DNA from: Erysipelotrichia bacterium
GTDB taxonomy: Bacteria > Bacillota_I > Bacilli_A > Erysipelotrichales > Erysipelotrichaceae
DNA: 39,617 bases
Assembly: GCA_012799935.1 (NCBI GenBank)
Contig: JAAZKG010000048.1
Coordinates: 1 to 39,617 of the forward strand
Reading direction: 5' to 3'
Both the position numbers and the translations under genes were made by a program. Of this stretch, positions 23,941 to 32,008 are shown one piece after another. Position 1 is the stretch's first letter, and each line of letters begins with the position of its first letter. The notes beneath the pieces are model-generated. The model worked only from the letters and a program-made list of their open reading frames with translations. It was not told where the DNA came from and did not search any database.

Positions 23941-24285
23941 ATGATTGAATTGATTTGTATCGGTTGTCCAAGAGGATGTAAATTATTAATAGATGAAAAT
24001 AACGACTACACGGTAACTGGTCATAGTTGTCAAATAGGGGTTGAATACGGGAAAAACGAAGTCCTTAATCCAACAAGAGTATTAACAACAATTGTAAAAA
24101 TTGAAAATGCGATACATAATTGTTTGCCAGTAAAAAGCAGTAAACCTTTGCCAAAAGAAAAGCTTATTGAAGTTTCAAAAGCTTTAAAAGAGGTGGTAGT
24201 AAAATCCCCAGTAAAAACAAATGAAATAATAGTAAAGAATATTTTGAATACTGGGATTGATATTGTAGCAACTAGAGATATGTAA
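23941..24285 (+). CDS. DUF1667 protein (cysteine-rich, third subunit of GlpA-like complex)
   Basis: A 114-aa protein beginning ELICIGCPRGCKLLID, with a C-x2-C-x3-C set and a fourth Cys in TGHSCQIG, likely binding a metal or Fe-S cluster. The following GVEYGKNEVLNPTRVLTT is the strongest DUF1667 block. It lies 3 nt after the flavoprotein gene and ends the operon. It is known only by this association; a role as small electron-transfer or assembly subunit is inferred. Confidence 0.87.
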   Translation: MIELICIGCPRGCKLLIDENNDYTVTGHSCQIGVEYGKNEVLNPTRVLTTIVKIENAIHNCLPVKSSKPLPKEKLIEVSKALKEVVVKSPVKTNEIIVKNILNTGIDIVATRDM

Positions 24286-24309
24286 AAAGCACCGAAGTGC
24301 TTTTTTTAC
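24282..24309. terminator. Bidirectional terminator shared by the DUF1667 and punA genes
   Basis: GTAAAAAGCAC-CGAA-GTGCTTTTTTTAC, an 11-bp stem with a stable tetraloop-like CGAA and U-tracts in both directions. The TAA stops of both genes are part of it. Confidence 0.9.
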
Positions 24310-25124
24310 ATTTTAGTTATTAATAATTTTAATAATGCTTTAAACTCATCATTAACTCTTCTAGCGACCGCTTCTACCTCTAAATGACTGAGTGCTTCAC
24401 CAGTAATGCCAGCTCCCATATTAGTAATACAAGAGATTCCTATCGTCGGAATATTAGCATGCCTTGCCACCAAGATTTCTGGCACTGTACTCATACCAAC
24501 AGCATCAGCACCAATTGCTTCAGCAAAACGTATCTCAGCAGGAGTTTCATAGTTAGGACCTCTAAATGACATATAAACTCCTTTTCTTAAGTCGATTTTT
24601 AATTCTTTCGCTGCTTCAAAAGCTAATTTTTTATATTCTTTATCTAAAGCTAGAGTCATATCAGGGAATCTTGGGCCAAACTCTTCAACATTGTCTCCAG
24701 TTAATGGATTTTCTCCCATGAAATTAATAAAATCATCAATTAACATTAATGTTCCCTCGCTAAAGCTTCTATTTACTCCGCCTGCAGCATTAGTAACAAT
24801 TAATGAACGAATACCTAAAAGTTTCATAACTCTCACTGGCATTGAGACAATTTTCATATCATAACCTTCATAGAAGTGGAAACGTCCCTGCATACAGACA
24901 ACTTTTACACCATTTAATTTTCCTATAACCAATCTTCCAGCATGTCCAAGAACATTAGTCATTGGAAAATGAGGAATATCTTTATAAGAGATAATTACTG
25001 CCTCTTCAACCTCTTCGGCTAAGTTCCCAAGTCCACTACCCAAAATAATTCCAATAGCTTCATTAGCATCAGCAAATTGCTTGATATATTCAGCAGATTC
25101 TACACATTTTTGATAAATATTCAT
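24306..25124 (-). CDS. punA: Purine nucleoside phosphorylase I
   Basis: Phosphorolysis of inosine, guanosine and related nucleosides. The 272-aa trimeric-type enzyme shows GIILGSGLGNLAEEV (phosphate site), IPHFPMTNVLGHAGRLV (with the conserved His), MQGRFHFYEGY, VTNAAGGVN (purine site), GPNYETPAEIRF and GADAVGMSTVPEILVARH. All are canonical. The ATG follows AAAGGAG. It is a single-gene unit converging on the flavoprotein operon. PunA often prefers guanosine and inosine to adenosine, so a link with adenosine from the DUF62 enzymes would need a deaminase, which is not in this window. Confidence 0.97.
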   Translation of the reverse strand: MNIYQKCVESAEYIKQFADANEAIGIILGSGLGNLAEEVEEAVIISYKDIPHFPMTNVLGHAGRLVIGKLNGVKVVCMQGRFHFYEGYDMKIVSMPVRVMKLLGIRSLIVTNAAGGVNRSFSEGTLMLIDDFINFMGENPLTGDNVEEFGPRFPDMTLALDKEYKKLAFEAAKELKIDLRKGVYMSFRGPNYETPAEIRFAEAIGADAVGMSTVPEILVARHANIPTIGISCITNMGAGITGEALSHLEVEAVARRVNDEFKALLKLLITKM

Positions 25125-25171
25125 CTTGTACTCCTTTCCTATGTGTTTTCTATTAATTTTTCAAAATATAG

Positions 25172-25505
25172 TTAACGATTAATTAATGAAACGGGTATCC
25201 CAAAAAAAGTTTTGTCTGGTAGTATTTCATCAATCAACTTTCTTTCAGCTTTGCTAGCGTAATAAATAATGATGCTTCCCTTTTCCTGACAGGTAATAGA
25301 ATCTATCATAACTTCAATATTGCCTTCTAAAGATAAGTTTTCTATTTGTTCAATAACATCTTGATGTTGAAAAACAATTTCTTCAACTTCATTTTAAAAT
25401 ATCAGTTAATCGGTGATACCATTTTGTAGATGGTTCTGTTATGATAACGACAATAATAACCCTCAAAAAGGTAAAGAAAATTTTTCTTCTTTTTTTCCTT
25501 TTCTT
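25172..25505 (-). pseudogene. Broken gene for a small basic-start membrane-anchored protein (not in ORF track)
   Basis: Minus-strand reading gives KKRKKRRKIFFTFLRVIIVVIITEP...RLTDIL, then after a one-base shift NEVEEIVFQHQDVIEQIENL, continuing to FFGIPVSLINR and TAA at 25174-25172. Both parts look like real protein: a basic head, a TM helix and an alpha/beta domain, about 110 aa in all. Two lesions: the expected start position after AAGGAGA (25515-25509) reads AAG instead of ATG, and the A-run at 25395-25392 has one base too many, creating TGA. A TATAAT lies at 25540-25535. A TTG at about 25457 might be a surviving start, but has no ribosome site. I do not recognise the family. Recent decay, or a sequencing indel plus unusual start, are the alternatives. 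Confidence 0.6.
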
Positions 25506-25534
25506 AAATCTCCTTATTTCTTTATTACAAACCA

Positions 25535-25559
25535 ATTATAACAAATATTATGATAAAAT
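25535..25559. promoter_or_regulatory. Back-to-back promoters for the broken gene (-) and the HD gene (+)
   Basis: Plus strand: TGATAAAAT (25551-25559), an extended -10, 24 nt before ATG 25583. Minus strand: TATAAT (25540-25535). The two promoters share sequence, so they probably compete or are co-regulated. Confidence 0.55.
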
Positions 25560-25582
25560 AGACATATATTGGAGGGTTAATC

Positions 25583-26788
25583 ATGAGCACATTGTCAGAA
25601 GAAAAAGTTTTTAGAGACCCAATACATGGTTATGTTAGAGTACAAGATAAAGTGGTATGGGACTGTATTCAAACAAGGGAATTTCAAAGGCTGAGAAGAG
25701 TAAAACAATTAGGTTCTACCTCAATGGTTTATCATACTTCAGAGCATACAAGATTTGCCCATTCTTTAGGTGTATATGAGATCGCTAGAAGAATGATTAA
25801 CGAAGTAGAAGATATAAGTAGGACTTTAACAGAATATGAAAAAATAACGGTTAAATTAGCAGCTTTATTACATGATGTTGGTCATGCTCCATTTTCTCAT
25901 TCTTTTGAAACAGTTATGAACAGTGATCATGAGTTATATACTATTCAAATTATTAAAGAGGAATCAGAAGTTAATACAGTATTAAAAGAGTATAAAGATA
26001 GTTTGCCAATAGATGTAGCCAGTGTTATAGATGGCACTCATCCAAATAAAATATTATGTCAAATAGTTAGTTCTCAATTAGATGCTGATAGAATGGACTA
26101 TCTACTGAGAGATTCATATTTTTCAGGAACAAAATACGGTGAATTTGATTTAGAAAGAATTTTAAGAACGATGAGAGTTGCCAATGATAAACTGGCAATC
26201 AAAGCTAGTGGGATGCATACCATTGAAGATTACATCATGGCTAGATATCATATGTACTGGCAGGTATATTATCATCCAGTTAGTAGAAGTTATGATACTC
26301 TGCTACAAAAGGTATTTAAACGTTTGTTTGATTTGTATAAAAAAGATAAAAACGTAGCTTTAAAACTTCCAATGTTTAAACAATTGTTAGAGAAAAAGAA
26401 ATTATCAAATGAAGAAATGTATCTTTTAGATGATTCAGCATGCTTTTATGGTTTTAACTTGATGAGTCAAATGGATGATGGAATTTTAGCTGATTTAGCT
26501 AAAAGAATTTTAAATAGAAATCTTTTCAAATATACATCAGTGGACAAAAAAGATGATATAGAAAAGAAATGTTTAGAAAAAGGCTATGATTTAAGATATT
26601 ATTTTCATCAAGATTATCAAAGTCAAAATCCTTATAAACCATATTCTGGGAAGTCTCAGTGTATTTGGGTATTAAAAGAAGATGGCTCAATTAAAGAATT
26701 GTCAACAGTTAGTATGATTGTGTCATCTTTGTCGCAAAACGATTCATATGAAGATGAGAAAATCTTCTTTCCAAAGGAAGTATTATAA
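25583..26788 (+). CDS. HD-domain phosphohydrolase (YwfO/dGTPase-like)
   Basis: A 401-aa protein with the SAMHD/YwfO-type HD core. RDPIHGYVRVQ and REFQRLRRVKQLG open it, then the metal-binding set: His in HTRFAHSLGV, the HD pair in LLHDVGHAPFSHSFE and the distal Asp in SSQLDADRMDYLLRDS. A ~150-residue C-terminal part follows. Related enzymes hydrolyse dNTPs to nucleosides and triphosphate. GGAGGG sits before the ATG. The stop overlaps the lipoate-ligase-like gene by 1 nt, so three genes (HD, LplA-like, YczE-like) form one operon. Confidence 0.9.
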   Translation: MSTLSEEKVFRDPIHGYVRVQDKVVWDCIQTREFQRLRRVKQLGSTSMVYHTSEHTRFAHSLGVYEIARRMINEVEDISRTLTEYEKITVKLAALLHDVGHAPFSHSFETVMNSDHELYTIQIIKEESEVNTVLKEYKDSLPIDVASVIDGTHPNKILCQIVSSQLDADRMDYLLRDSYFSGTKYGEFDLERILRTMRVANDKLAIKASGMHTIEDYIMARYHMYWQVYYHPVSRSYDTLLQKVFKRLFDLYKKDKNVALKLPMFKQLLEKKKLSNEEMYLLDDSACFYGFNLMSQMDDGILADLAKRILNRNLFKYTSVDKKDDIEKKCLEKGYDLRYYFHQDYQSQNPYKPYSGKSQCIWVLKEDGSIKELSTVSMIVSSLSQNDSYEDEKIFFPKEVL

Positions 26789-27735
26789 TGGTAGAAAAGG
26801 TATATTTTGTAGATAGCGATAATGTCAATCCCTTTCATAATTTAGCATTACAAGCACACCTTATAAATAATATACCTGATGATAGTCTGGTCTTTTTAGT
26901 GTGGCGAAATAATGACTCAATTATTTTGGGGAACAAAAGCAATGCCTACACAGAATGCAATATTTCACAATTGGAAATAGAAAAAACTCGTTTATGTCGA
27001 AGAGAAAGTCATGGCAAAACAGTATTTAATGATTTAGGAACGCTTAACTATGCTTTTTTCTTATACATGAATAACTATAATCCAGCCGATCAAATTAATG
27101 TAATTTATCAAGCGTTGGCAAGAATGCAGTTACCAGTATATATAGAAAACAATGAAATTATGTTGAATAGTTTGCGCTTAACGGATAATAACTATTACCT
27201 AAAACAACAAAGATGTATGCATGCTGGTTCGCTTTATTGGAGTTGTGACAAAAGTAAAAGGTCAAGGCTGCTAAAAGATCAAACTAGCAAAAGAGATATA
27301 ATAAATATTGTTGATTGTGATCCACTAGTTAGATATGTCGATGTTAAAGAAAATATCCTTCAATCTTTAGCTAATTTGTATGGTGATGTTTTTCAAATGA
27401 CGATTATTGATGATTTGCTAGATTATGTGGAGCATTATCATAGTTATAAATATATTTATGATACTGATAAAAAGTATACAATTCGTATAAGCGATAGTTA
27501 TGATTTTGGGCCAGCTCAAATTTATGTAGATTTATATCGAAATAAGATATTGAAGGTAAATTTGTTTTTGCCTCAAGAAAATGTAGAAGTAAGTGACTTA
27601 ATTGTTGATACATTTAACGATTTAGTTGTTGATGAGTTACAATTTAATCAAAGACTAAGAAAAGTTGATGAAAAATATCATCAAGATTTCATAAAATTAT
27701 TTAATAAAATAAAAAAGGAAAGTTATTGTTTATGA
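26788..27735 (+). CDS. LplA-like protein with a degenerate active site (lipoate/octanoate ligase family)
   Basis: The 315 aa follow the LplA fold order: IILGNKSNAYTECN (usual xGRxQNxxxExN), CRRESHGKTVFNDLGTLNYAF (usual RRxSGGGAVxHDxGNxxF), then MHAGSLYWSCD (usual HHGTLLxxxD) and a small C-terminal domain. However, the GGG of the lipoyl-AMP loop is HGK. The lysine-containing KxSGSA motif aligned before HHG reads LRLTDNN, so the catalytic Lys seems to be Arg (by eye). It may be inactive as a ligase, use another substrate, or be regulatory. It overlaps the HD gene by 1 nt and the YczE-like gene by 4 nt. No lipoylated dehydrogenase genes are visible here. Confidence 0.75.
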   Translation: MVEKVYFVDSDNVNPFHNLALQAHLINNIPDDSLVFLVWRNNDSIILGNKSNAYTECNISQLEIEKTRLCRRESHGKTVFNDLGTLNYAFFLYMNNYNPADQINVIYQALARMQLPVYIENNEIMLNSLRLTDNNYYLKQQRCMHAGSLYWSCDKSKRSRLLKDQTSKRDIINIVDCDPLVRYVDVKENILQSLANLYGDVFQMTIIDDLLDYVEHYHSYKYIYDTDKKYTIRISDSYDFGPAQIYVDLYRNKILKVNLFLPQENVEVSDLIVDTFNDLVVDELQFNQRLRKVDEKYHQDFIKLFNKIKKESYCL

Positions 27736-28346
27736 GCAAAAGTTATTTTAGAAGAGTATTAATTATGATTGCCAGTGGGCTAGTGATTGGACTAGGAATA
27801 CATTTAGCTGTAACCGCTAATGTGGGAACTGACCCAATGACCACCTTTCAAGTGGGGTTATCAAAAACATTTAAATTAGATTTAGCACTGTGTAGTTTTA
27901 TGGCTAATGTACTATTTACAGTATTATCATTTATTGCTGATAAAAAATCAGTAAGTATAATAGACCTTTTTTATCCATTTATTATTTCGGTTGGTATAAA
28001 ACTTACTAGTTGGATGGTTTTGCCTGTTAACTTAATGATATATAGATATATGTATCTACTTTTAGCTTTAGTTGTTGTTGGTTTGGGTATTGGACTAGGA
28101 GTAAATAGTCAGATTAGCAAAAGCCCTTATGATGGATTTTCAGTCATAATTAGCGAAAAAACAAATAAACAGTTTAAACAGGTAAGATTAGTTATAGATA
28201 TTATTATGTTAATAATAGGTGTTGCCTTAAGAGGAAACTTTGGAACTGGTACATTTATTTCAATGATTTTACAAGGAACAATTGCTCAATTTTTTATTGA
28301 TAATTTGAAAAAAAGTGAATTTTTAATAAAATTTATAGCAGAATAA
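27732..28346 (+). CDS. YczE/YitT-like polytopic membrane protein
   Basis: The 204-aa protein has about five TM helices: RVLIMIASGLVIGLGIHLAV, the conserved NVGTDPMTTFQVGLS, SFMANVLFTVLSFIA, YMYLLLALVVVGLGIGLGV followed by SKSPYDGFSVIIS, and IDIIMLIIGVALRG with NFGTGTFISMIL. The repeated G-T/S-x-P-x-D/T-x-F pattern in two halves suggests an internal repeat, as in COG2364. The start is ATG 27732 in an ATGA overlap with the LplA-like gene; the track's TTG lies further up. Function unknown; transport is likely. Confidence 0.8.
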   Translation: MSKSYFRRVLIMIASGLVIGLGIHLAVTANVGTDPMTTFQVGLSKTFKLDLALCSFMANVLFTVLSFIADKKSVSIIDLFYPFIISVGIKLTSWMVLPVNLMIYRYMYLLLALVVVGLGIGLGVNSQISKSPYDGFSVIISEKTNKQFKQVRLVIDIIMLIIGVALRGNFGTGTFISMILQGTIAQFFIDNLKKSEFLIKFIAE

Positions 28347-28387
28347 TAAAATCTCAACTATTATTGTTGTTTTTTATGAAAAAGAGG

Positions 28388-28416
28388 TTGCAATTATATG
28401 ACAATCTATTTATAAT
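28388..28416 (+). promoter_or_regulatory. Promoter of rpoE
   Basis: TTGCAA (28388-28393), 17-nt spacer, TATAAT (28411-28416). GGAGAGG lies before the GTG start. A weak 4-bp CAAC/GTTG hairpin with T6 just upstream (28355-28375) may end the previous operon. Confidence 0.65.
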
Positions 28417-28445
28417 CATAACTACGTAATAGGAGAGGGTAATAA

Positions 28446-28787
28446 GTGAGTTTAAAAGCAATAGATATAGCATACAATAAATTATTAAATGAAAAAGAAG
28501 GCATGTCATTTAAAGAATTATGGTCTAGCATAAATAACGAATTAGGTTATGATGAAAAAATTGCATCTAGAAAAAAATCTCAATTTTATACTGATCTGAC
28601 ATTAGATGGAAGATTCGTCATGCTAGAAAACAATGTTTGGAATCTTAAATCTCGTTGTAAATACCAACAAATCGAAATTGACGAAGATGAATTTGAAGAA
28701 AACGATGATTTTGATGAAGAAAATGAAGATGAATTTGATGACGAAGACGAAGAAGATGAAGAAGAAAACGAAGAGGATGAATATTAA
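28446..28787 (+). CDS. rpoE: DNA-directed RNA polymerase delta subunit
   Basis: Firmicutes-specific polymerase accessory protein that speeds recycling and destabilises non-specific complexes. The 113 aa have an N-terminal HARE-HTH domain (MSFKELWSSINNELGYDE, KKSQFYTDLTLDGRFVMLENNVWNLK) and a strongly acidic, unstructured tail starting near residue 75, mostly D and E. This two-part layout is diagnostic and supports a Bacilli-type lineage. The start is GTG, behind AGGAGAGG. A strong bidirectional terminator follows directly. Confidence 0.95.
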   Translation: MSLKAIDIAYNKLLNEKEGMSFKELWSSINNELGYDEKIASRKKSQFYTDLTLDGRFVMLENNVWNLKSRCKYQQIEIDEDEFEENDDFDEENEDEFDDEDEEDEEENEEDEY

Positions 28788-28788
28788 A

Positions 28789-28813
28789 TAAAATAGCCGT
28801 TTTGGCTATTTTA
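28789..28813. terminator. Bidirectional terminator shared by rpoE and the DUF4236 gene
   Basis: TAAAATAGCC-GTTTT-GGCTATTTTA, a 10-bp perfect stem with U-tract. The DUF4236 gene stop codon (28808-28806) is inside the stem. Confidence 0.9.
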
Positions 28814-29885
28814 TTTTGTTTAATTCTATTAGTGCAACTTTTAAATATTCATCGGTGGAACTTAAATTTAATGACTTTAATTTGTCTACGATTAAATTAA
28901 TTTCTATAGATTTATAACCTAGGTTTTTTAAGCCTTGAATAGCTTCATTTATATTAGAGTTGTCTATGTTATCATTTCTGTTATCTTTTAATTGGTATGG
29001 GGTTATAGCTTTAAAATTAAAAGATGTGGATAAATTGATTCTATTTTCAAAATTTAAGATGAAATTATAAGGTTTGTTAATGCTAGATAAATCAATATTT
29101 TCCATTTTTAAACGGTCAAATTTGAAAGAGAATAAATATTCATCAATTAAATCACCATCTTTATTTCTTCTTTGTGAATATCCTGAGAGAATTATTTTCT
29201 CTATAAACGGTGTTAAGTTAAAGAAGTTTGCAGCTAAATAAATAGCTAAAGAAATAACTGCTTGACTATAGTGCTGTTTAAGAGTGTTTTGATTTTTGTT
29301 TTTTATAACCATCTCACCACTGGAAGATAGGGCAGGATATTGGTTGTTGAATGTTTCGATTTCAGGTAAATCTAAATCAATGAAAAGAACATTGTCTTCT
29401 ACTTGGTATTCAATTTTAAATTCATATGGCAACTCTATCGAGTTGATATAATTTTCAATTAAAGCATCAAGAGTGTTTTTATCACCATCAATTACTAACT
29501 GTAAAGAATTTTTAAGAGAATCGCCTTCTATTTCACTAAGATGATTGATGAAATCATCTTTAGTTACCACATCATCAGCATATTTATGAAGATTAATGAT
29601 AAAGTCATTTTCTTTTTTATATTGTTCAATAATTTCTTTATATTCTTCATTTTGTTTAAAGGTCTCAATTTTTGTTGCTGATGTTTTCTTTTTATTATCT
29701 TTTTTATCTAATCTTTCTCGCCAAGAAAGACCTGTTTTAGGAACAGATAAATTTAAGTAGGTTCCTCTTTTACCAGTATTAAGTTTTACAGCCTTAGAAC
29801 CTAAAGTCCAACTAATCCCTGATTTAGAAACATTCATTCTAACACCAGGTAAAATTTTAAATGATTTATAAAATCTTAGTCCCAT
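28806..29885 (-). CDS. DUF4236-domain protein of unknown function
   Basis: A 359-aa soluble-looking protein. The N-terminal block MGLRFYKSFKILPGVRMNVSKSGISWTLG and GTYLNLSVPKTGLSWRERL is the DUF4236 signature. Then come a charged linker (KKDNKKKTSATKIETFKQN), a helical region (about 80-160), a beta-strand section with VLFIDLDLPEIETF, and a C-terminal helical end. No TM helix or catalytic motif is recognised. It is monocistronic with its own TATAAT and AGAGGTAA. DUF4236 occurs at the N-terminus of varied proteins, sometimes on mobile elements. I do not assign a role. Confidence 0.75.
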   Translation of the reverse strand: MGLRFYKSFKILPGVRMNVSKSGISWTLGSKAVKLNTGKRGTYLNLSVPKTGLSWRERLDKKDNKKKTSATKIETFKQNEEYKEIIEQYKKENDFIINLHKYADDVVTKDDFINHLSEIEGDSLKNSLQLVIDGDKNTLDALIENYINSIELPYEFKIEYQVEDNVLFIDLDLPEIETFNNQYPALSSSGEMVIKNKNQNTLKQHYSQAVISLAIYLAANFFNLTPFIEKIILSGYSQRRNKDGDLIDEYLFSFKFDRLKMENIDLSSINKPYNFILNFENRINLSTSFNFKAITPYQLKDNRNDNIDNSNINEAIQGLKNLGYKSIEINLIVDKLKSLNLSSTDEYLKVALIELNKIK

Positions 29886-29915
29886 AACTATTACCTCTAT
29901 AACTAATTATATAAT

Positions 29916-29942
29916 AAAAAAGACCAGTTTATAAACTAGTCC
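29916..29942 (-). terminator. Terminator of the prfA-prmC operon
   Basis: On minus: GACTAGTTTATAAACTGGTC, a nearly perfect dyad with one G-U pair, then TTTTTTATT. The prmC stop TAG (29938-29936) is within the stem. Confidence 0.8.
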
Positions 29943-30793
29943 AAATTATGATAAACAAATAGCATTCTATCTTTACCATTTAAATCTTTTAATACTTCAT
30001 ATCGATTGTTTGGGAAGTATTCTTTAACCATCTTTTCCAGCGCTTCTTTTTCGTCATAACCAATTTCAAAAGCCATAAATGATTTGTTTTTAAGCACTTT
30101 ATGAGCATTTTCAAAAACTAAGCGATAGAAGTATAAACCATCTTCTCCGCCAAACAAAGCTAGATGTGGTTCAAAATTAATAACACTATCTTCCATGCTT
30201 TGCTTAGAAGGGATATAAGGCGGGTTACAAACTAAAATATCAAGTTTTATATCATTTTCAATTAATGGCTGTAACATATCTCCTTTTAGGAAGGTTATTT
30301 CACAATCATTGAGCTTACTATTTTCTTTTGCGATATTTAAGGCTTTGCTTGAAATATCTGTTGCATACATATTGAATTTATTTTCTTCTTTTTTTAATGC
30401 AACAGCAATAGCTCCAGAGCCAGTTCCTATATCAGCTATATCAATTGACTTATAATCTTTAAAATAATAATCAGAGTCTGCCAAGATGTTAGCTACTAAC
30501 TCTTCTGTTTCATATCTAGGGATAAGAACATCAGGATTAACTAATATTTTATAACCATAAAACCATTGATATCCTAAGATATATTGTAAAGGTTCATTTT
30601 TCAACAAACATTTTACACCTTCCATAAATTGTTGATTAATAGATGCATCTATTTCTTCTTCATAGTTAAGGTATAAATCGGTGTAGTTCATATTACACAA
30701 TTCAAGAAGTAGAATTTGAACTGATTCAGATGAAACATTAACTTGTTGGCACTTTTCAATGGCATCTTTTAACACTTGACGATAAGAGGCCAT
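29936..30793 (-). CDS. prmC: Peptide chain release factor N5-glutamine methyltransferase
   Basis: Methylates the Gln of the GGQ motif in release factors, using SAM. The 285 aa contain an N-terminal helical domain, QYILGYQWFYGYKILVNPDVLIPRYETE, the SAM site VDIADIGTGSGAIAVAL-like segment (IADIGTGSGAIAVALKKE), and the catalytic NPPY in LVCNPPYIPSKQ (about residue 190). This set is diagnostic for PrmC. The ATG overlaps the prfA stop by 1 nt (TAATG), so enzyme and substrate are co-translated, as in most bacteria. Confidence 0.95.
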   Translation of the reverse strand: MASYRQVLKDAIEKCQQVNVSSESVQILLLELCNMNYTDLYLNYEEEIDASINQQFMEGVKCLLKNEPLQYILGYQWFYGYKILVNPDVLIPRYETEELVANILADSDYYFKDYKSIDIADIGTGSGAIAVALKKEENKFNMYATDISSKALNIAKENSKLNDCEITFLKGDMLQPLIENDIKLDILVCNPPYIPSKQSMEDSVINFEPHLALFGGEDGLYFYRLVFENAHKVLKNKSFMAFEIGYDEKEALEKMVKEYFPNNRYEVLKDLNGKDRMLFVYHNLD

Positions 30794-31860
30794 TATTGTT
30801 CTCCAGCAATTCTAGCTTTTTGATCAGCATCTAATAATGCAGTAATAATATCATCTAACTTGCCTTCCATAACACGATCTAATTGTTGAAGGGTAAAGTT
30901 GATTCGATGGTCAGTAATGCGGTTTTGTGGATAGTTGTAAGTTCTGATTTTTTCGCTTCTATCACCAGTTCCAATTTGACTTTTTCTGAACTCACCTTTT
31001 TCTTCTTCTTCTTTTCTTTTATATTCATCATAAACTCTGGCAGTGATAATTTTTAAAGCTTGTTCTCTATTTTGAAGCTGACTTCTGCCATCTTGACAAT
31101 TGACAGTTATTCCAGTAGGAACATGGGTTATTCTAACAGCTGAATCGGTTTTATTAACATGTTGTCCGCCTGCCCCCGAAGCACGGTGAGTGTCAATAAT
31201 CAAGTCATCCATATTAATTTCGTAGTCAAAATCTTCTAAATCAGGTAAAACTAGTACCGTAGCTGTTGAGGTGTGAATTCTACCACTTGCTTCAGTTTTA
31301 GGCACACGTTGCACACGGTGAACTCCACCTTCAAACTTAAGTTCTCTGTAAACATCATCCCCTTTAATGATGAATGAAATATCGCTAAAACCACCAGCTT
31401 CACACTCTTCAAAGTCAAATGTTTGTACTTGCCATCCTTTTGCTTCAGCATAACGGCAATACATACGATATAAATCACCAGCGAAGATATTTCCTTCATC
31501 TCCACCAGCAGCCCCTTTAATTTCAATAATGGCATCGCATTCATCATTAGGATCTTTTTCAATTAATAAAACTTCTAAACGGTCAATAAGCTTTTGTTTC
31601 TTTTCTTTTAATTCTTTAAGTTCCATTTCTGCCATTTCTCTTAAATCAGAATCATGTATTAATAATTCTGCATCTTTAATATGCTTTAAAGTTTCAACTA
31701 ACTCATGATATAGTTCAACTGGTTGTTGAAGCTTTGAGTGTTCTTTACTTATTCTTCCATATTCTCTAGCATCAGAAAAAGATGAACCACTAATTAGTTT
31801 CTCGTTTATCTCGTTATATCTTACCGCCATACTTTCTAGCCTTGCTAGCATTTTATCCAT
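30793..31860 (-). CDS. prfA: Peptide chain release factor 1
   Basis: Terminates translation at UAA and UAG. The 355-aa protein has the GGQ loop in HRASGAGGQHVNKTDSAVR (about residue 230) that triggers peptide release. The stop-codon-reading tripeptide lies in RVQRVPKTEASGRIHTS (about residue 187); it reads P-K-T, where P-A-T, P-V-T or P-E-T are better known. The N-terminal domain is complete. TGA ends several genes in this window, so RF2 must also exist. The ATG follows AGAAGGTGA and a good promoter with a dyad over the -10 box. Confidence 0.95.
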   Translation of the reverse strand: MDKMLARLESMAVRYNEINEKLISGSSFSDAREYGRISKEHSKLQQPVELYHELVETLKHIKDAELLIHDSDLREMAEMELKELKEKKQKLIDRLEVLLIEKDPNDECDAIIEIKGAAGGDEGNIFAGDLYRMYCRYAEAKGWQVQTFDFEECEAGGFSDISFIIKGDDVYRELKFEGGVHRVQRVPKTEASGRIHTSTATVLVLPDLEDFDYEINMDDLIIDTHRASGAGGQHVNKTDSAVRITHVPTGITVNCQDGRSQLQNREQALKIITARVYDEYKRKEEEEKGEFRKSQIGTGDRSEKIRTYNYPQNRITDHRINFTLQQLDRVMEGKLDDIITALLDADQKARIAGEQ

Positions 31861-31878
31861 AAATAATCACCTTCTAAC

Positions 31879-31912
31879 GTAGTAATTATACTACAAGCGT
31901 ATTAATAATCAA
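31879..31912 (-). promoter_or_regulatory. prfA promoter with a dyad over the -10 box
   Basis: Minus strand: TTGATT (31912-31907), 16-nt spacer, TATAAT (31890-31885). The -10 box lies in the symmetric GTAGTA-N4-TACTAC (31879-31894), 6-bp perfect arms. This could be a repressor operator or chance in AT-rich DNA. Confidence 0.55.
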
Positions 31913-32008
31913 AATAAGAAAACAATAAAAAGTTAGGTCTTTTTAACAATAAACAGATAAAATCAAGAACAAAAAAGAATCAAGTTTTCATTATTTAGAT
32001 TGATGGTG

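Noticed and set aside
28681-28784. GAA/GAT-rich stretch at the end of rpoE as a DNA repeat
   Set aside because: It is the codon pattern of the acidic Asp/Glu tail of the delta subunit, not an independent repeat.
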